DNA from: CAJQND01 sp051010055
GTDB taxonomy: Bacteria > Pseudomonadota > Alphaproteobacteria > Rhizobiales > CAJQND01
Assembly (NCBI GenBank): GCA_051010055.1
Contig: JBPCVY010000174.1
Location: forward strand, 1-18,588
DNA length: 18,588 bases
Direction: 5' to 3'
Below the pieces are notes generated by a model. The model had not been told where the DNA came from, ran no database searches, and saw nothing but the letters and a program-made list of their open reading frames with translations. The position numbers and the translations under genes are program-made. Below are positions 8,213 to 14,879 of the stretch, one piece after another. The stretch's first letter is position 1. Every line of letters starts with the position of its first letter.

Positions 8213-9118
8213 ATGACAAACTTAAAATCGGCCATGCGCCCGCCTCACTTGTGCCGCTCGTGGATGTTTGTCGGCGGGGCTGATGAAGAAGCGCTGGCAG
8301 ATGCGCCTGCAAGTGGAGCGGATGTTCTTATTCAGGAACTGGAGGATTTTACACCGCCCGGCATGCTTCCGAAGGCGCACGCCCTCTCGCGCGAACTTTA
8401 TGATAGCTGGCGCGAAGCCGGAGCGGTTGCCGCGGTGCGGGTTAATCCCCTTGGCGGCGAAGGCATGGATGATTTGGCCGCCGTCATGCGCGGAAAGCCG
8501 GACATTGTTGCATTGCCCAAGGTTTCTTCGCCGCAAGATATCGTTGAGCTTGATGGGGCGGTGGCGCGGTTTGAGAGAGAGTATGGCCTCGAGCAGAGGA
8601 GCACATTATTGCTGCCCAATATAGAGTTCGCCGCTGGCCTTGTGCGCACGATTGAAATTGCCCGCTCGAGCACCAGAATTGCCGGCTGCCTCCTGGCCTC
8701 TGAAGATCTTGCGGCAGACCTTGGTGCTGAGCGGGGAAGGGATGGATTTGAGCTTTCCTACGCCCGCCAGCGGTTCATTGTTGAATGCACAGCCGCGCAA
8801 ACCATCGCAATCGATTGCCCATACACTTGGAGCGATGAGGAGGGTGTTGAAAAGGACGCCCTTTGGGCGCGCAGGCTCGGCTACAGAGCCAAGAGTGCTG
8901 TGGCCCATTCCCATGCAATGGTCATCAACAATGTGCTGACTCCATCGCCTGAGGATGTCGCGCGGGCAGAGCTCATCGTTGTTGAATTTGAACGCGCCCA
9001 GGCACAAGGCGCAGGCCGGGTCGAGATTGACGGGGTGCTGGTTGAAACACCGATTTATCTTACCGCCAAAAGGCTGATCGAACGCGCCCGAGAGCTGGCG
9101 AAGGTGAACAGGAATTGA
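8213..9118 (+). CDS. HpcH/HpaI aldolase / citrate lyase beta-subunit (CitE-like) family protein
   Basis: A 301-residue TIM-barrel protein related to CitE, malyl-CoA lyase and 2-oxo acid aldolases, which cleave C-C or thioester-linked acids using a divalent metal. Conserved parts: RSWMFVGGADEEAL near residue 15 (CitE-like RSxLFVPG), the substrate-contact Arg76 in VRVNPLGGEG, metal ligand Glu138 in LLLPNIEFAAGL, and metal ligand Asp165 in SEDLAADLGA. The second strand reads ELEDFTPP where CitE proteins usually have DLEDAVPP. A strong GGGAGG inside the end of the regulator gene, with the ATG three bases after its stop, indicates a two-gene operon. Substrate unknown; the neighbourhood suggests handling of the carbon skeleton left after N-demethylation or after phosphorylation and elimination (inference). 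No CitD/CitF partners are present, so it is not part of a citrate lyase complex. Confidence 0.85.
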   Translation: MTNLKSAMRPPHLCRSWMFVGGADEEALADAPASGADVLIQELEDFTPPGMLPKAHALSRELYDSWREAGAVAAVRVNPLGGEGMDDLAAVMRGKPDIVALPKVSSPQDIVELDGAVARFEREYGLEQRSTLLLPNIEFAAGLVRTIEIARSSTRIAGCLLASEDLAADLGAERGRDGFELSYARQRFIVECTAAQTIAIDCPYTWSDEEGVEKDALWARRLGYRAKSAVAHSHAMVINNVLTPSPEDVARAELIVVEFERAQAQGAGRVEIDGVLVETPIYLTAKRLIERARELAKVNRN

Positions 9119-9211
9119 GCAGTTCTTATGTTTTTGACCGGCTCTATATGAGCCCTGAACCAGCATAACAGCCGAAAACAAAAAAAGCTCCTTAATTGCT
9201 AATAAAATTTT

Positions 9212-9236
9212 TTGTTCAATTAAACAATAATATAAT
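9212..9236 (+). promoter_or_regulatory. AT-rich promoter region with near-perfect 16-bp palindrome and TATAAT box
   Basis: The 264-base gap 9119-9382 is strikingly AT-rich between about 9170 and 9275. At 9212-9227 lies TTGTTCAATTAAACAA, a palindrome with one mismatched pair. Three bases later is an exact TATAAT (9231-9236). No good -35 is seen at 17 bases (T-run instead), so expression may need an activator, an alternative sigma factor, or be silenced by an H-NS-like protein. It would drive the small secreted protein gene at 9383 with a leader of about 140 bases. Confidence 0.4.
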
Positions 9237-9382
9237 GATTTCAATAACATAATTATAACAGAAAAAGCGTTTCGAAATTGATAACAACACATATCTGGAA
9301 CAGATTACCCGTCGTTCCCAGTTTGCCAGCACGATCAAACTCGCCGCTTTGGGAACGCGGTGTAATTCTAGGGAGTCCTGAT

Positions 9383-9727
9383 ATGAAGAAACTTTTTGCC
9401 GCTATTGCCGTGATAAGCCTTTTTGCCGGCTCATCCGTCTCAACGATGGCTCAAGGCCTTGCGGATGTGGACAATAAAGCTGACGTCAATCATCCGGACA
9501 TTCATGACAAGGTTGGTGATGGTACCAACGCAAACCCCAACGGCGCCAACGCAAATGGCGGCGGTATTCATGGTATCGGAAATGTTCCGGGGCAAAATGA
9601 CGGCAATTCGCCAAGCAATGGCGCTCCGGGATTTGCCGACCAAATAGGCACTGTGCATGGCGGAATTACAGCCGGCCAGGCAGGAGGAAACGGTGAAGGT
9701 GGCGGGCAGGGCCAGGGAAGGCGCTAA
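9383..9727 (+). CDS. Small secreted Asn/Gly-rich protein of unknown function
   Basis: A 114-residue protein that I do not recognise as a named family. Residues 1-23 form a clear signal peptide (MKK, hydrophobic core FAAIAVISLFAG, cleavage near STMA-Q). The mature part has no hydrophobic core, is rich in Asn, Gly, Asp and His, and ends in a GGNGEGGGQGQGRR tail. It is probably unstructured or metal/surface-binding in the periplasm or outside; no motif supports more. I chose ATG 9383 because AGGGAG lies seven bases before it and the signal peptide begins there; a longer in-frame reading from 9278 has no ribosome site. It stands alone: AT-rich promoter region upstream, intrinsic terminator 54 bases downstream. 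Confidence 0.75.
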   Translation: MKKLFAAIAVISLFAGSSVSTMAQGLADVDNKADVNHPDIHDKVGDGTNANPNGANANGGGIHGIGNVPGQNDGNSPSNGAPGFADQIGTVHGGITAGQAGGNGEGGGQGQGRR

Positions 9728-9780
9728 CGCCGGCATATCGGGCACATAATGTTCACCCGGCAAAACCACAAAGTTCTTTG

Positions 9781-9810
9781 GGCGGTCCCGCGGTACCGCC
9801 TACTTTTTTT
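9781..9810 (+). terminator. Rho-independent terminator of the small secreted protein gene
   Basis: GGCGGT (9781-9786) pairs with ACCGCC (9795-9800) around an 8-base loop, and TACTTTTTTT follows (9801-9810). The internal GCGGTACCGC is itself a perfect palindrome, allowing an alternative fold. The rest of the gap 9728-9932 shows nothing else apart from the ribosome site of the next gene. Confidence 0.8.
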
Positions 9811-9932
9811 GCAGCTTGCCGGTCCAGAACTCGGTGACAATATTTTGTGGGGGCAATTCTGCATTGGATGTGCTCAGGAAACTGATTTAGGGTCAGGTCA
9901 TAAAAGCACCAGGAATTTTATGAGGAAAAGAT

Positions 9933-10229
9933 ATGAGCCTTTTGGTTGAATATTCCGTGCAGGAAGGAAAAGCGCAGGCGCAGATTGATGGATTGAACGA
10001 ATTTGTGGCCGGGCTCAAGGCGCTCGGCGATGCCGGTTTCAGCTATACCGCTTATGAAACCGACGATCCAGCGAAGTTCATTGCGGTTTTCGAATTTGAG
10101 GATGACGCGGCAAAGCAGCGGTTTCTGGATAGCGCGCCGTTTGTTGCATACCGCGACAGTGCGAAGGAAAGGTTCACCGCCCCGCCAAACACCACAACAA
10201 TCAGGCGCGTTGCTTCAACCTGGGATTAG
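9933..10229 (+). CDS. Small dimeric alpha/beta-barrel protein, antibiotic-biosynthesis-monooxygenase (ABM)-like
   Basis: A 98-residue cytoplasmic protein with the size and pattern of the ABM/YgiN ferredoxin-like superfamily: strand (LLVEYSVQEG), long helix (AQIDGLNEFVAGLKALGDAG), strand (FSYTAYETDDP), strand (KFIAVFEFED), helix (AAKQRFLDSAPFVAYRDS), and a final strand (TTTIRRVAS). The helix pair ending in PF.AYRD is typical of these dimers. Members include quinol monooxygenases and heme-degrading enzymes, but many have no known activity, and no catalytic residue settles it. The start ATG 9933 has AGGAAAAG six bases upstream. It appears monocistronic; the following gene is convergent. A second, different ABM-like protein is at 13619. 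Confidence 0.7.
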   Translation: MSLLVEYSVQEGKAQAQIDGLNEFVAGLKALGDAGFSYTAYETDDPAKFIAVFEFEDDAAKQRFLDSAPFVAYRDSAKERFTAPPNTTTIRRVASTWD

Positions 10230-10252
10230 AAATTTCTGCACTGCCAAAGCAG

Positions 10253-10471
10253 CTATTTTGTCTTGTTCAAAAACAGGCGTGCGGCGGCTGTGCTGACGAT
10301 CTTATCATCGTTGCCAGATTGTGCGTGTTCTGGCCAGACGTCCGATTCTAAAATCGCCTCCGTCCCGACACAGCAGGAGCTGAACTCGCGGGCGGCGGTG
10401 TATTTTTCCATCAAAAACACAACCCGACCGACATCGCGGCGATCCCTGCAACGCGGTTGCTTCTTGGTCAT
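10253..10471 (-). CDS. Hypothetical protein (72 residues), uncertain
   Basis: I do not recognise this protein. An open frame from ATG 10471 to TAG at 10253 encodes a basic N-terminus (MTKKQPRCRDRRDVG), a CC pair in SSCCVGTE, and a KIVSTAAARLFLNKTK tail. GAGGG lies about eight bases before the ATG, and third codon positions lean to G/C as in real genes here. No signal peptide or membrane span. It lies downstream of the ankyrin gene on the same strand (75 bases after its stop) and ends 23 bases from the convergent ABM-like gene. The frame stays open upstream to 10537 but without a better start. If it is not a gene, the stretch 10230-10546 holds nothing else that I can name; the opposite-strand frame starting TTG at 10263 looks less protein-like. 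Confidence 0.4.
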   Translation of the reverse strand: MTKKQPRCRDRRDVGRVVFLMEKYTAAREFSSCCVGTEAILESDVWPEHAQSGNDDKIVSTAAARLFLNKTK

Positions 10472-10546
10472 TGTCCAACCCTCATCAATGTATTTCAAAA
10501 CCGCGCACATGGCGGCCCTGCCAGCAGTATAGCACAATGGGTAGCC

Positions 10547-11290
10547 TTACTCTGTGCCGCTCAGGATTTTGACCATTTCCTGATAGCCGCGCTGGCGGGC
10601 ATGATCGAGCGGTGTGGCGCCGTTGCGGTCGGCAATGTTGCGGTCAGCGCCGGCTTTCACGAGCGCGCGAACGGTTTTGATGTGGCGCTCTTTCCCATCG
10701 CCCAGAATGACAGCCTCAATAAGCGCCGTCCAACCGAGATTGTTGATGTGATCGAGCGGGGCGCCTGCCTCTATGAGCGTTTGCACCACCTGATGGTGAC
10801 CGAGATGGGCAGCAGCAATCAGCGCCGTGCCATCATAGATGCTGGTGATGTTCGAAGGATTGCCGCCCACATCAATTGCAGCAACAAGCATGTCATTATC
10901 ATCCGCCACCGCTGCAATGGTGATGATGTCATAGCGGTCCGCTTCAAGAATGTTGGGGTCACCGCCACCGGTGGCTAGACGGCGAACAGCGTCTTCATGA
11001 GAAGCGAACGCGGCCACGTGCATCGGCGTGCGGCCATGGCCGTCCGTTTCGTTCAGGCTTGCGCCGGCTGCGATGAGTTTTGTGATTTTTTCGATATCAC
11101 CTTGATGGGCCGCAGCATGAAGGCCCGAATACCCAGCAATTTCTGCCGCCGAAGGGGCCCTTTGCGCGAGAGTTAAAGTCCAGGAAAATATAACGCCGGC
11201 TGCAGCCAGGAGCGCGATTGAGAGGAATGCGCAGATGTTCTGTCCCCAAGGCATATCCATCTCAGCACAGGCTCGGGCTGCCTGCATCAT
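10547..11290 (-). CDS. Ankyrin-repeat protein with N-terminal membrane anchor or signal
   Basis: A protein of up to 247 residues. Residues about 19-42 (ICAFLSIALLAAAGVIFSW and on) form one hydrophobic helix, ending AQRAPSAAEIAG, either a signal peptide or an anchor; the repeats would then lie in the periplasm. Six ankyrin-type repeats follow: about 54-83 (YSGLHAAAHQGD), 86-116 (RTPMHVAAFASHED), a degenerate one at 119-150, 153-183 (GTALIAAAHLGHHQ), 186-220 (WTALIEAVILGDGK) and 223-247 (ATPLDHARQRGYQE). Ankyrin repeats bind other proteins; the partner is unknown. The start is ambiguous. ATG 11290 overlaps the end of the deaminase by 29 bases and has GGAG nine bases upstream. ATG 11260 comes one base after the deaminase stop (TGAGATG), suggesting coupled translation. 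Either way the two genes are one unit. Confidence 0.85.
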   Translation of the reverse strand: MMQAARACAEMDMPWGQNICAFLSIALLAAAGVIFSWTLTLAQRAPSAAEIAGYSGLHAAAHQGDIEKITKLIAAGASLNETDGHGRTPMHVAAFASHEDAVRRLATGGGDPNILEADRYDIITIAAVADDNDMLVAAIDVGGNPSNITSIYDGTALIAAAHLGHHQVVQTLIEAGAPLDHINNLGWTALIEAVILGDGKERHIKTVRALVKAGADRNIADRNGATPLDHARQRGYQEMVKILSGTE

Positions 11291-11729
11291 CCCCGCCAGC
11301 TCCGTAAATCATCTGGTCAATATTGGCCCAATAGGCAGCCGCCTCACACATGGGGCATGGGCGAGAGGAAGAGTACATAACCAGCCCGCTTAAGTTCCGC
11401 GAGCCAAGGCGGCTGGCTGCATCCCTGATTGCCTCCATTTCTGCGTGGGCCGTTGGGTCGTGATTGACAACAACGCGGCTCGGCGCCTGGCCAACAATCT
11501 TGCCCTCTGACGTTGCGATCAGCGCACCGTATGCCTGATCGCCCGTAGATTGCGCCTCCCGTTTCATTTCATAGGCGCGTTCGATGAGCGCTTCTTTCGT
11601 GGGCGATTTCAATTGCGAAATGGCTGGCGCGGTTGCAGCCGCTCCCGGGCGCGCCATTCTAACGACGGCTGTTGCTGCAACCAGGCTGAGAACCCCGCGC
11701 CGTGACAAGAGTGATGCATCTTTCAACAT
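11262..11729 (-). CDS. Tat-exported cytidine/guanine deaminase-family protein (zinc-dependent), short C-terminus
   Basis: A 155-residue protein with a twin-arginine signal (SRRGVLSL at 9-16, then LVAATAVV, cleavage near AAA at about 30-33), followed by a CMP/dCMP-type deaminase domain. Zinc site: HAE at 95-97 (His ligand, catalytic Glu97) and PCPMC at 124-128 (Cys125 and Cys128 ligands). It would remove an amino group from a free base or nucleoside in the periplasm. Cytoplasmic relatives (guanine or tRNA-adenosine deaminases) usually continue about 30-40 residues past the strand after PCxxC, but this one stops at SPSLC, so the last helix or helices are missing. ATG 11729 has AGGGGG five to six bases upstream, and the Tat signal begins there. 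It starts about 75 bases after the cyclase stop and overlaps the ankyrin gene. It could be functional in a shortened form or be a decayed end. Confidence 0.85.
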   Translation of the reverse strand: MLKDASLLSRRGVLSLVAATAVVRMARPGAAATAPAISQLKSPTKEALIERAYEMKREAQSTGDQAYGALIATSEGKIVGQAPSRVVVNHDPTAHAEMEAIRDAASRLGSRNLSGLVMYSSSRPCPMCEAAAYWANIDQMIYGAGGDDAGSPSLC

Positions 11730-11804
11730 CGAAACCCCCTTGATGAGGAATGCTGCATTGAGCGTAGGGTGATATTGGCACCGCTGCAAGGCGGTCGGCG
11801 TGCC

Positions 11805-13097
11805 TTAGTCCGAACTGTCTTCCAGCCTTTCGGCTTGCTGCTCGAAATCCATTTGGATTTGGCGAAGCTCCTCGATGGCCGCGCGTATGTCAGTGCTGTC
11901 GATAACGTTGACTTCCACGTGTTCGCCGGTGCGCGAGAGAACCTGCCTGTTGCGGCGATGGTCGCCAGACTTGAAATCATCCACCCGGTAAATCTGGACA
12001 GGGCGTGCAAATCCCTTCGGCGTGATTTCACCTTCGTGGCTACAGTCAACTTCCTCATCCACAAGAGCCAGGGTGTTTTCATCTATGAGAATTGTGTCCG
12101 GCTCAGCCGTGCCCTGAAGGCGCGCCGCGAGGTTTACCGGGCTGCCAAGAGCCGTATAGTCCAGCCTTTGGTCGGAGCCGAAATTGCCGACGGTGCAAAA
12201 TCCGGTGGCAATGCCCATGCGCACCTGCAGGCCGCGTGTTGCGCCGTTCTTCTTCCAGAACTTTTGCAGGCCCGCGACCCGCTCGCGCATCTGAATAGCC
12301 ATTTCGATGCAATTGAGCGCATCTTCCCGCTCGCCCGCGCTTTCAGGATCACCGAAGAAAACCAGCACTGCATCGCCGATAAACTTATCGATAGTGCCGC
12401 CGCAATCGATGGCTACTGTGGCCATTTCCGAAAGATAGGAATTGATGACAAGGGCCAGGCGTTCAGGCTCCATGGTGTCGCTGAGGTCGGTGAACTGAAC
12501 AATGTCGGAGAAAAACACCGTCAGGTTCTTGCGCGCATGGCTGTGGCTTTGGTCTTCGGTTTCAGAAAATATGCTGGCGTAAATCTGTGGTGACAGATAC
12601 TTGGCCAGCCGCATGGCCAGGCTCTCCAGTTGCTTGCTCTTTTGCTCGATGATTTCCTGATCGCGCAGTTTCTGGTCAAGTAGCTCTTCACGTTCCTTCT
12701 TGAGCTTCCATTCCTCCGTGCGGTCAACAAACTGTCCCTGCACACCATTGAGATAGGAAAATTCATCATCCTTCGTCTTCGCTGAAAGAAGCGAGAAAAC
12801 ATGATTCTTTCCGTCCACCGCAATATGCACCTGTGGAATGAGAACACTGCCTTCCCTTTTCAGGGTGTTGACAAAGGTGTCTATCTGCTCGCCGGGAATG
12901 CCAAGCTGCTCCAGCACATGGGGAAGCTTGACGTTGGTAACGTTGCCCAGAATGGGAAAGAACTTTTTGAAGTTGTTGTTGACGCTCTGAATTTCCAGCT
13001 CGTCGTTCGCGTAGTACGCCGCCGTAATTGCATTCCGGAAATTGAAAAAGCTCAAATTCAGAATCTTCTGCCGGTTAAAAAAATCCTCAGCCTTCAT
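11805..13097 (-). CDS. PAS-domain class III adenylate cyclase
   Basis: A 430-residue soluble protein making cAMP from ATP. Residues about 20-130 look like a PAS sensor (ANDELEIQSVN near its start, FSLLSAKTK later); 128-165 is a Lys/Glu-rich coiled coil; AKYLSPQIYASIF (165-177) is the linker helix common before class III catalytic domains. Catalytic residues: metal Asp198 in FFSDIVQFTDL, Lys238 and metal Asp242 in DKFIGDAVLVFFG, Asp313 in LDYT, and Asn322/Arg326 in PVNLAARLQG. The Lys/Asp pair points to ATP rather than GTP. The last 30 residues form another short coiled coil. The start ATG 13097 overlaps the NrtS-like stop as ATGA, with GGAAG just upstream, so synthesis of the two is coupled. 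It has no membrane span of its own; its partner may provide one. Confidence 0.93.
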   Translation of the reverse strand: MKAEDFFNRQKILNLSFFNFRNAITAAYYANDELEIQSVNNNFKKFFPILGNVTNVKLPHVLEQLGIPGEQIDTFVNTLKREGSVLIPQVHIAVDGKNHVFSLLSAKTKDDEFSYLNGVQGQFVDRTEEWKLKKEREELLDQKLRDQEIIEQKSKQLESLAMRLAKYLSPQIYASIFSETEDQSHSHARKNLTVFFSDIVQFTDLSDTMEPERLALVINSYLSEMATVAIDCGGTIDKFIGDAVLVFFGDPESAGEREDALNCIEMAIQMRERVAGLQKFWKKNGATRGLQVRMGIATGFCTVGNFGSDQRLDYTALGSPVNLAARLQGTAEPDTILIDENTLALVDEEVDCSHEGEITPKGFARPVQIYRVDDFKSGDHRRNRQVLSRTGEHVEVNVIDSTDIRAAIEELRQIQMDFEQQAERLEDSSD

Positions 13098-13381
13098 GAT
13101 GCTTCCACGCGTTCGGCCTCCATCGGGAGATGGTCCCTGCGCCATTGCGCGCGCTTACCCGTAACCGCTCCCCAGGTGGTGACGCAATAAGGCACGCAAA
13201 ATGTGAGTATGACCTTCAGCGCCGGGGGCACTTCTCCTGCGAGCAGGACATCTCCATGGTTGATCAAGGTAAGAATTGTGCCCACAACCAGCGCCGTGAA
13301 AAATGCCTTCTTCGGTGTGCCGTCCCCAAAAATCATGTTTGACAATGAGGGCGGCGAATTGTGGTCGTCTGAAATAGCCAT
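13094..13381 (-). CDS. NrtS-like two-helix membrane protein (nitrate/nitrite transporter NrtS family)
   Basis: A 95-residue inner-membrane protein with two predicted helices, about 27-47 (FFTALVVGTILTLINHGD) and 53-74 (PALKVILTFCVPYCVTTWG). The pattern VGTILTLINxGDxLLxG, then LKxxLTxxVPYCVxTxGAV, is what I remember of NrtS proteins, small nitrate/nitrite transporters first shown in the cyanobacterium Synechococcus sp. PCC 7002; the match is from memory. The C-terminal ~20 residues are charged and cytoplasmic or periplasmic. I chose ATG 13381 because GAGGTG lies just upstream; the alternative GTG 13390 is inside that site. Its TGA overlaps the cyclase ATG. No nitrate reductase or other nitrate gene is nearby, so a sensing or anchoring role for the cyclase is an alternative to transport. 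Confidence 0.7.
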   Translation of the reverse strand: MAISDDHNSPPSLSNMIFGDGTPKKAFFTALVVGTILTLINHGDVLLAGEVPPALKVILTFCVPYCVTTWGAVTGKRAQWRRDHLPMEAERVEAS

Positions 13382-13541
13382 TCGAAACACCTCACGCTAT
13401 GCCTCCGGTCTGCACAAAGGCGCCAAAGGTTCAATTCGTTCTTTTCGGGTATTTTTCAGATTAATTCAACTAAACACAAACAAAGACCGTGAGAGTGTTC
13501 GGAAAAAACAAACAAATCCCTGAAATGTTTTGTGATAATTG

Positions 13542-13586
13542 TTATTGATTATTGATGTTGACTAGTAGGTAATGGCCGGGTGCAAA
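13542..13586 (+). promoter_or_regulatory. Tandem TTATTGA repeats and weak promoter before the ABM-like gene
   Basis: TTATTGA at 13542-13548 is repeated immediately at 13549-13555, and a looser TGTTGAC copy follows. TTGACT (13558-13563) could be a -35 with TGCAAA (13581-13586) 17 bases on, a poor -10. This lies in the 237-base divergent gap 13382-13618 between the NrtS-like gene and the ABM-like gene, which is otherwise AT-rich without an evident gene. Confidence 0.3.
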
Positions 13587-13618
13587 TAAAAAACATCCAG
13601 TAAACGGGAGGGCCCCCC

Positions 13619-13906
13619 ATGTACGCACGCGTAACGACTTTCCACGCAGATCCAGCCAGACTTGACGAGATGGTTGCCACGATTGAAGGCCTTAAAGCTG
13701 ATGTCAAGGCAATTGCCGGCGTTGTCGAGGTTTACTCAGCATGGCGCGCTGATGGTCATGGCGTTACCACCGCCATTTATGAAAGCCAGGAAGCAGCCGA
13801 AGCTTCAACCCCGCAGGTTCAAGCGATTTGGGGTGGACTGGTTGGCTATCTGACCGCGCCTCCACAAGCAACGACGTTCGAAAATGTCGAGCATTTAACG
13901 GGCTAG
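13619..13906 (+). CDS. Small dimeric alpha/beta-barrel (ABM-like) protein
   Basis: A 95-residue cytoplasmic protein of the ferredoxin-like dimeric barrel type: strand MYARVTTFHADP, helix ARLDEMVATIEGLKADVKAI, strand VVEVYSAWRADGHGVT, strand TAIYESQEAAE, helix STPQVQAIWGGLVGYL, and a closing strand near FENVEH. The pattern fits small ABM-superfamily proteins; enzyme activity is not evident, since no heme- or quinone-binding residue can be assigned. The start ATG 13619 follows GGGAGGG at 13606-13612; the GC-only spacer GCCCCCC could fold back on that site and reduce translation. It appears to be a single gene and converges with the hydrolase at 13967; no clear terminator is seen in the 60-base gap. 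Confidence 0.7.
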   Translation: MYARVTTFHADPARLDEMVATIEGLKADVKAIAGVVEVYSAWRADGHGVTTAIYESQEAAEASTPQVQAIWGGLVGYLTAPPQATTFENVEHLTG

Positions 13907-13966
13907 CACAAAAGCCGGTTTCGCAACACGTATGGCTTCAAGAATGCCCAGGCGCAGCGATCTTTC

Positions 13967-14824
13967 TCAAAGATGTTTTGCCAGGAACGCCTTGGTGAGC
14001 GCAATGGCATCATCTGCCGCCTTTTGGTCATAGCGCAAGACATGGCCCTCCACGCGCCGGTCGATATGGGCATGGTCGAAAAGGTGATGGGTGTTCGGAT
14101 AAATCTTCATGGACAATTCGTGTGCGGACTTTGCGCCGTCAACATAATTCCTGCAGCGCTCAACCGGGCTCCAGTCATCAATTTCTCCGATGAGAATGAG
14201 AAGGGGCGTTGCCACGGCGGTTGGCAACGGGCACCAGGGATAGAGCGCCACAGCGGCCTTGAACGGCTCTGTTTCAAGCTCCTTTGAGAGCCTTTCATCA
14301 ACGGTGCGCAAGACACTCCAGCCCCCGTGTGACATTCCCATGACCGCGATCCGCCCCGGATCAATGAAAGGAAGATTTACGAGGTAAGCTTTGGCGCCAT
14401 AGGCATCGTACGCTCTTGCCTGGCCGGTTACCGCCGTTCCGCGTCCGCAAATCGATTTGAACTGCCGCGGGCCCAGGCTGTCCACATCAAGAACGGCGTA
14501 TCCCCATCCGTTCAATCTCTCCGCCCAGACCCGGTTCCAATGCCAGATGCCTCCGCATCCATGCATTAAAACAACCGCCGGAAACGGGCCATCCCCGCGG
14601 GGCCTGTAGAGTATTCCCTCAAGCTCTTGTCCGGCCGCCTTTTTGAGTTCGGATTGCGTCTTTGCAGATTGTTTTTTCTGGAACGGTGTCAGTGGATATA
14701 TGGCTGAATCGAACTGGACAATTTTACCGCCGGCGCCGTCTGTGGCTCCGGTCAAGCCGGCGGCCAGACACGTGCACAAAAGCACTGTGAAAAGCCACGT
14801 TGCGGATCGCAAAAATTTCATCAT
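13967..14824 (-). CDS. Secreted dienelactone hydrolase-like alpha/beta hydrolase
   Basis: A 285-residue alpha/beta-hydrolase. Residues 1-26 are a signal peptide (MMKFLRSATWLFTVLLCTCL, then AAGLTGA), so it acts in the periplasm. LEGILYRPRGDGPFPAVVLM leads to the HGCGG oxyanion segment near residue 88. The nucleophile elbow is GMSHGG (Ser165), the acid is Asp216 or Asp217 in GEIDDWSP, and the catalytic His is 246 or 247 in NTHHLFD. This arrangement is that of the dienelactone hydrolase family, many of whose members are carboxylesterases of unknown substrate. The start is not certain: ATG 14824 (or 14821) puts the signal peptide at the N-terminus, while ATG 14851 adds nine residues; neither has a good ribosome site. 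It is divergent from the TadE-like gene. Confidence 0.85.
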   Translation of the reverse strand: MMKFLRSATWLFTVLLCTCLAAGLTGATDGAGGKIVQFDSAIYPLTPFQKKQSAKTQSELKKAAGQELEGILYRPRGDGPFPAVVLMHGCGGIWHWNRVWAERLNGWGYAVLDVDSLGPRQFKSICGRGTAVTGQARAYDAYGAKAYLVNLPFIDPGRIAVMGMSHGGWSVLRTVDERLSKELETEPFKAAVALYPWCPLPTAVATPLLILIGEIDDWSPVERCRNYVDGAKSAHELSMKIYPNTHHLFDHAHIDRRVEGHVLRYDQKAADDAIALTKAFLAKHL

Positions 14825-14879
14825 TGCGGGGCAGCCTAACATGTCTGACATCAGTATTTGACCTGGGCGATGGAATTGA

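Noticed and set aside
9140..9154. GGCTC-TATAT-GAGCC hairpin after the CitE-like gene as terminator
   Set aside because: The stem is only 5 bp and no T-run follows, so it is too weak to call.
9278..9382. Upstream extension of the small secreted protein
   Set aside because: The 35 extra residues precede a perfect signal peptide and have no ribosome site; ATG 9383 is better.
10241..10260. Short CTGC-CAAA-GCAG hairpin after the first ABM-like gene, followed by CTATTTTG
   Set aside because: A 4-bp stem with four T residues is below what I would call a terminator; possible but unsupported.
10525..10545. tRNA-like D-arm sequence (TATAGCACAATGGGTAG)
   Set aside because: It resembles a tRNA 5' half, but no T-arm (GGTTCGAATCC-like) or acceptor stem follows; the next bases are the ankyrin gene end.
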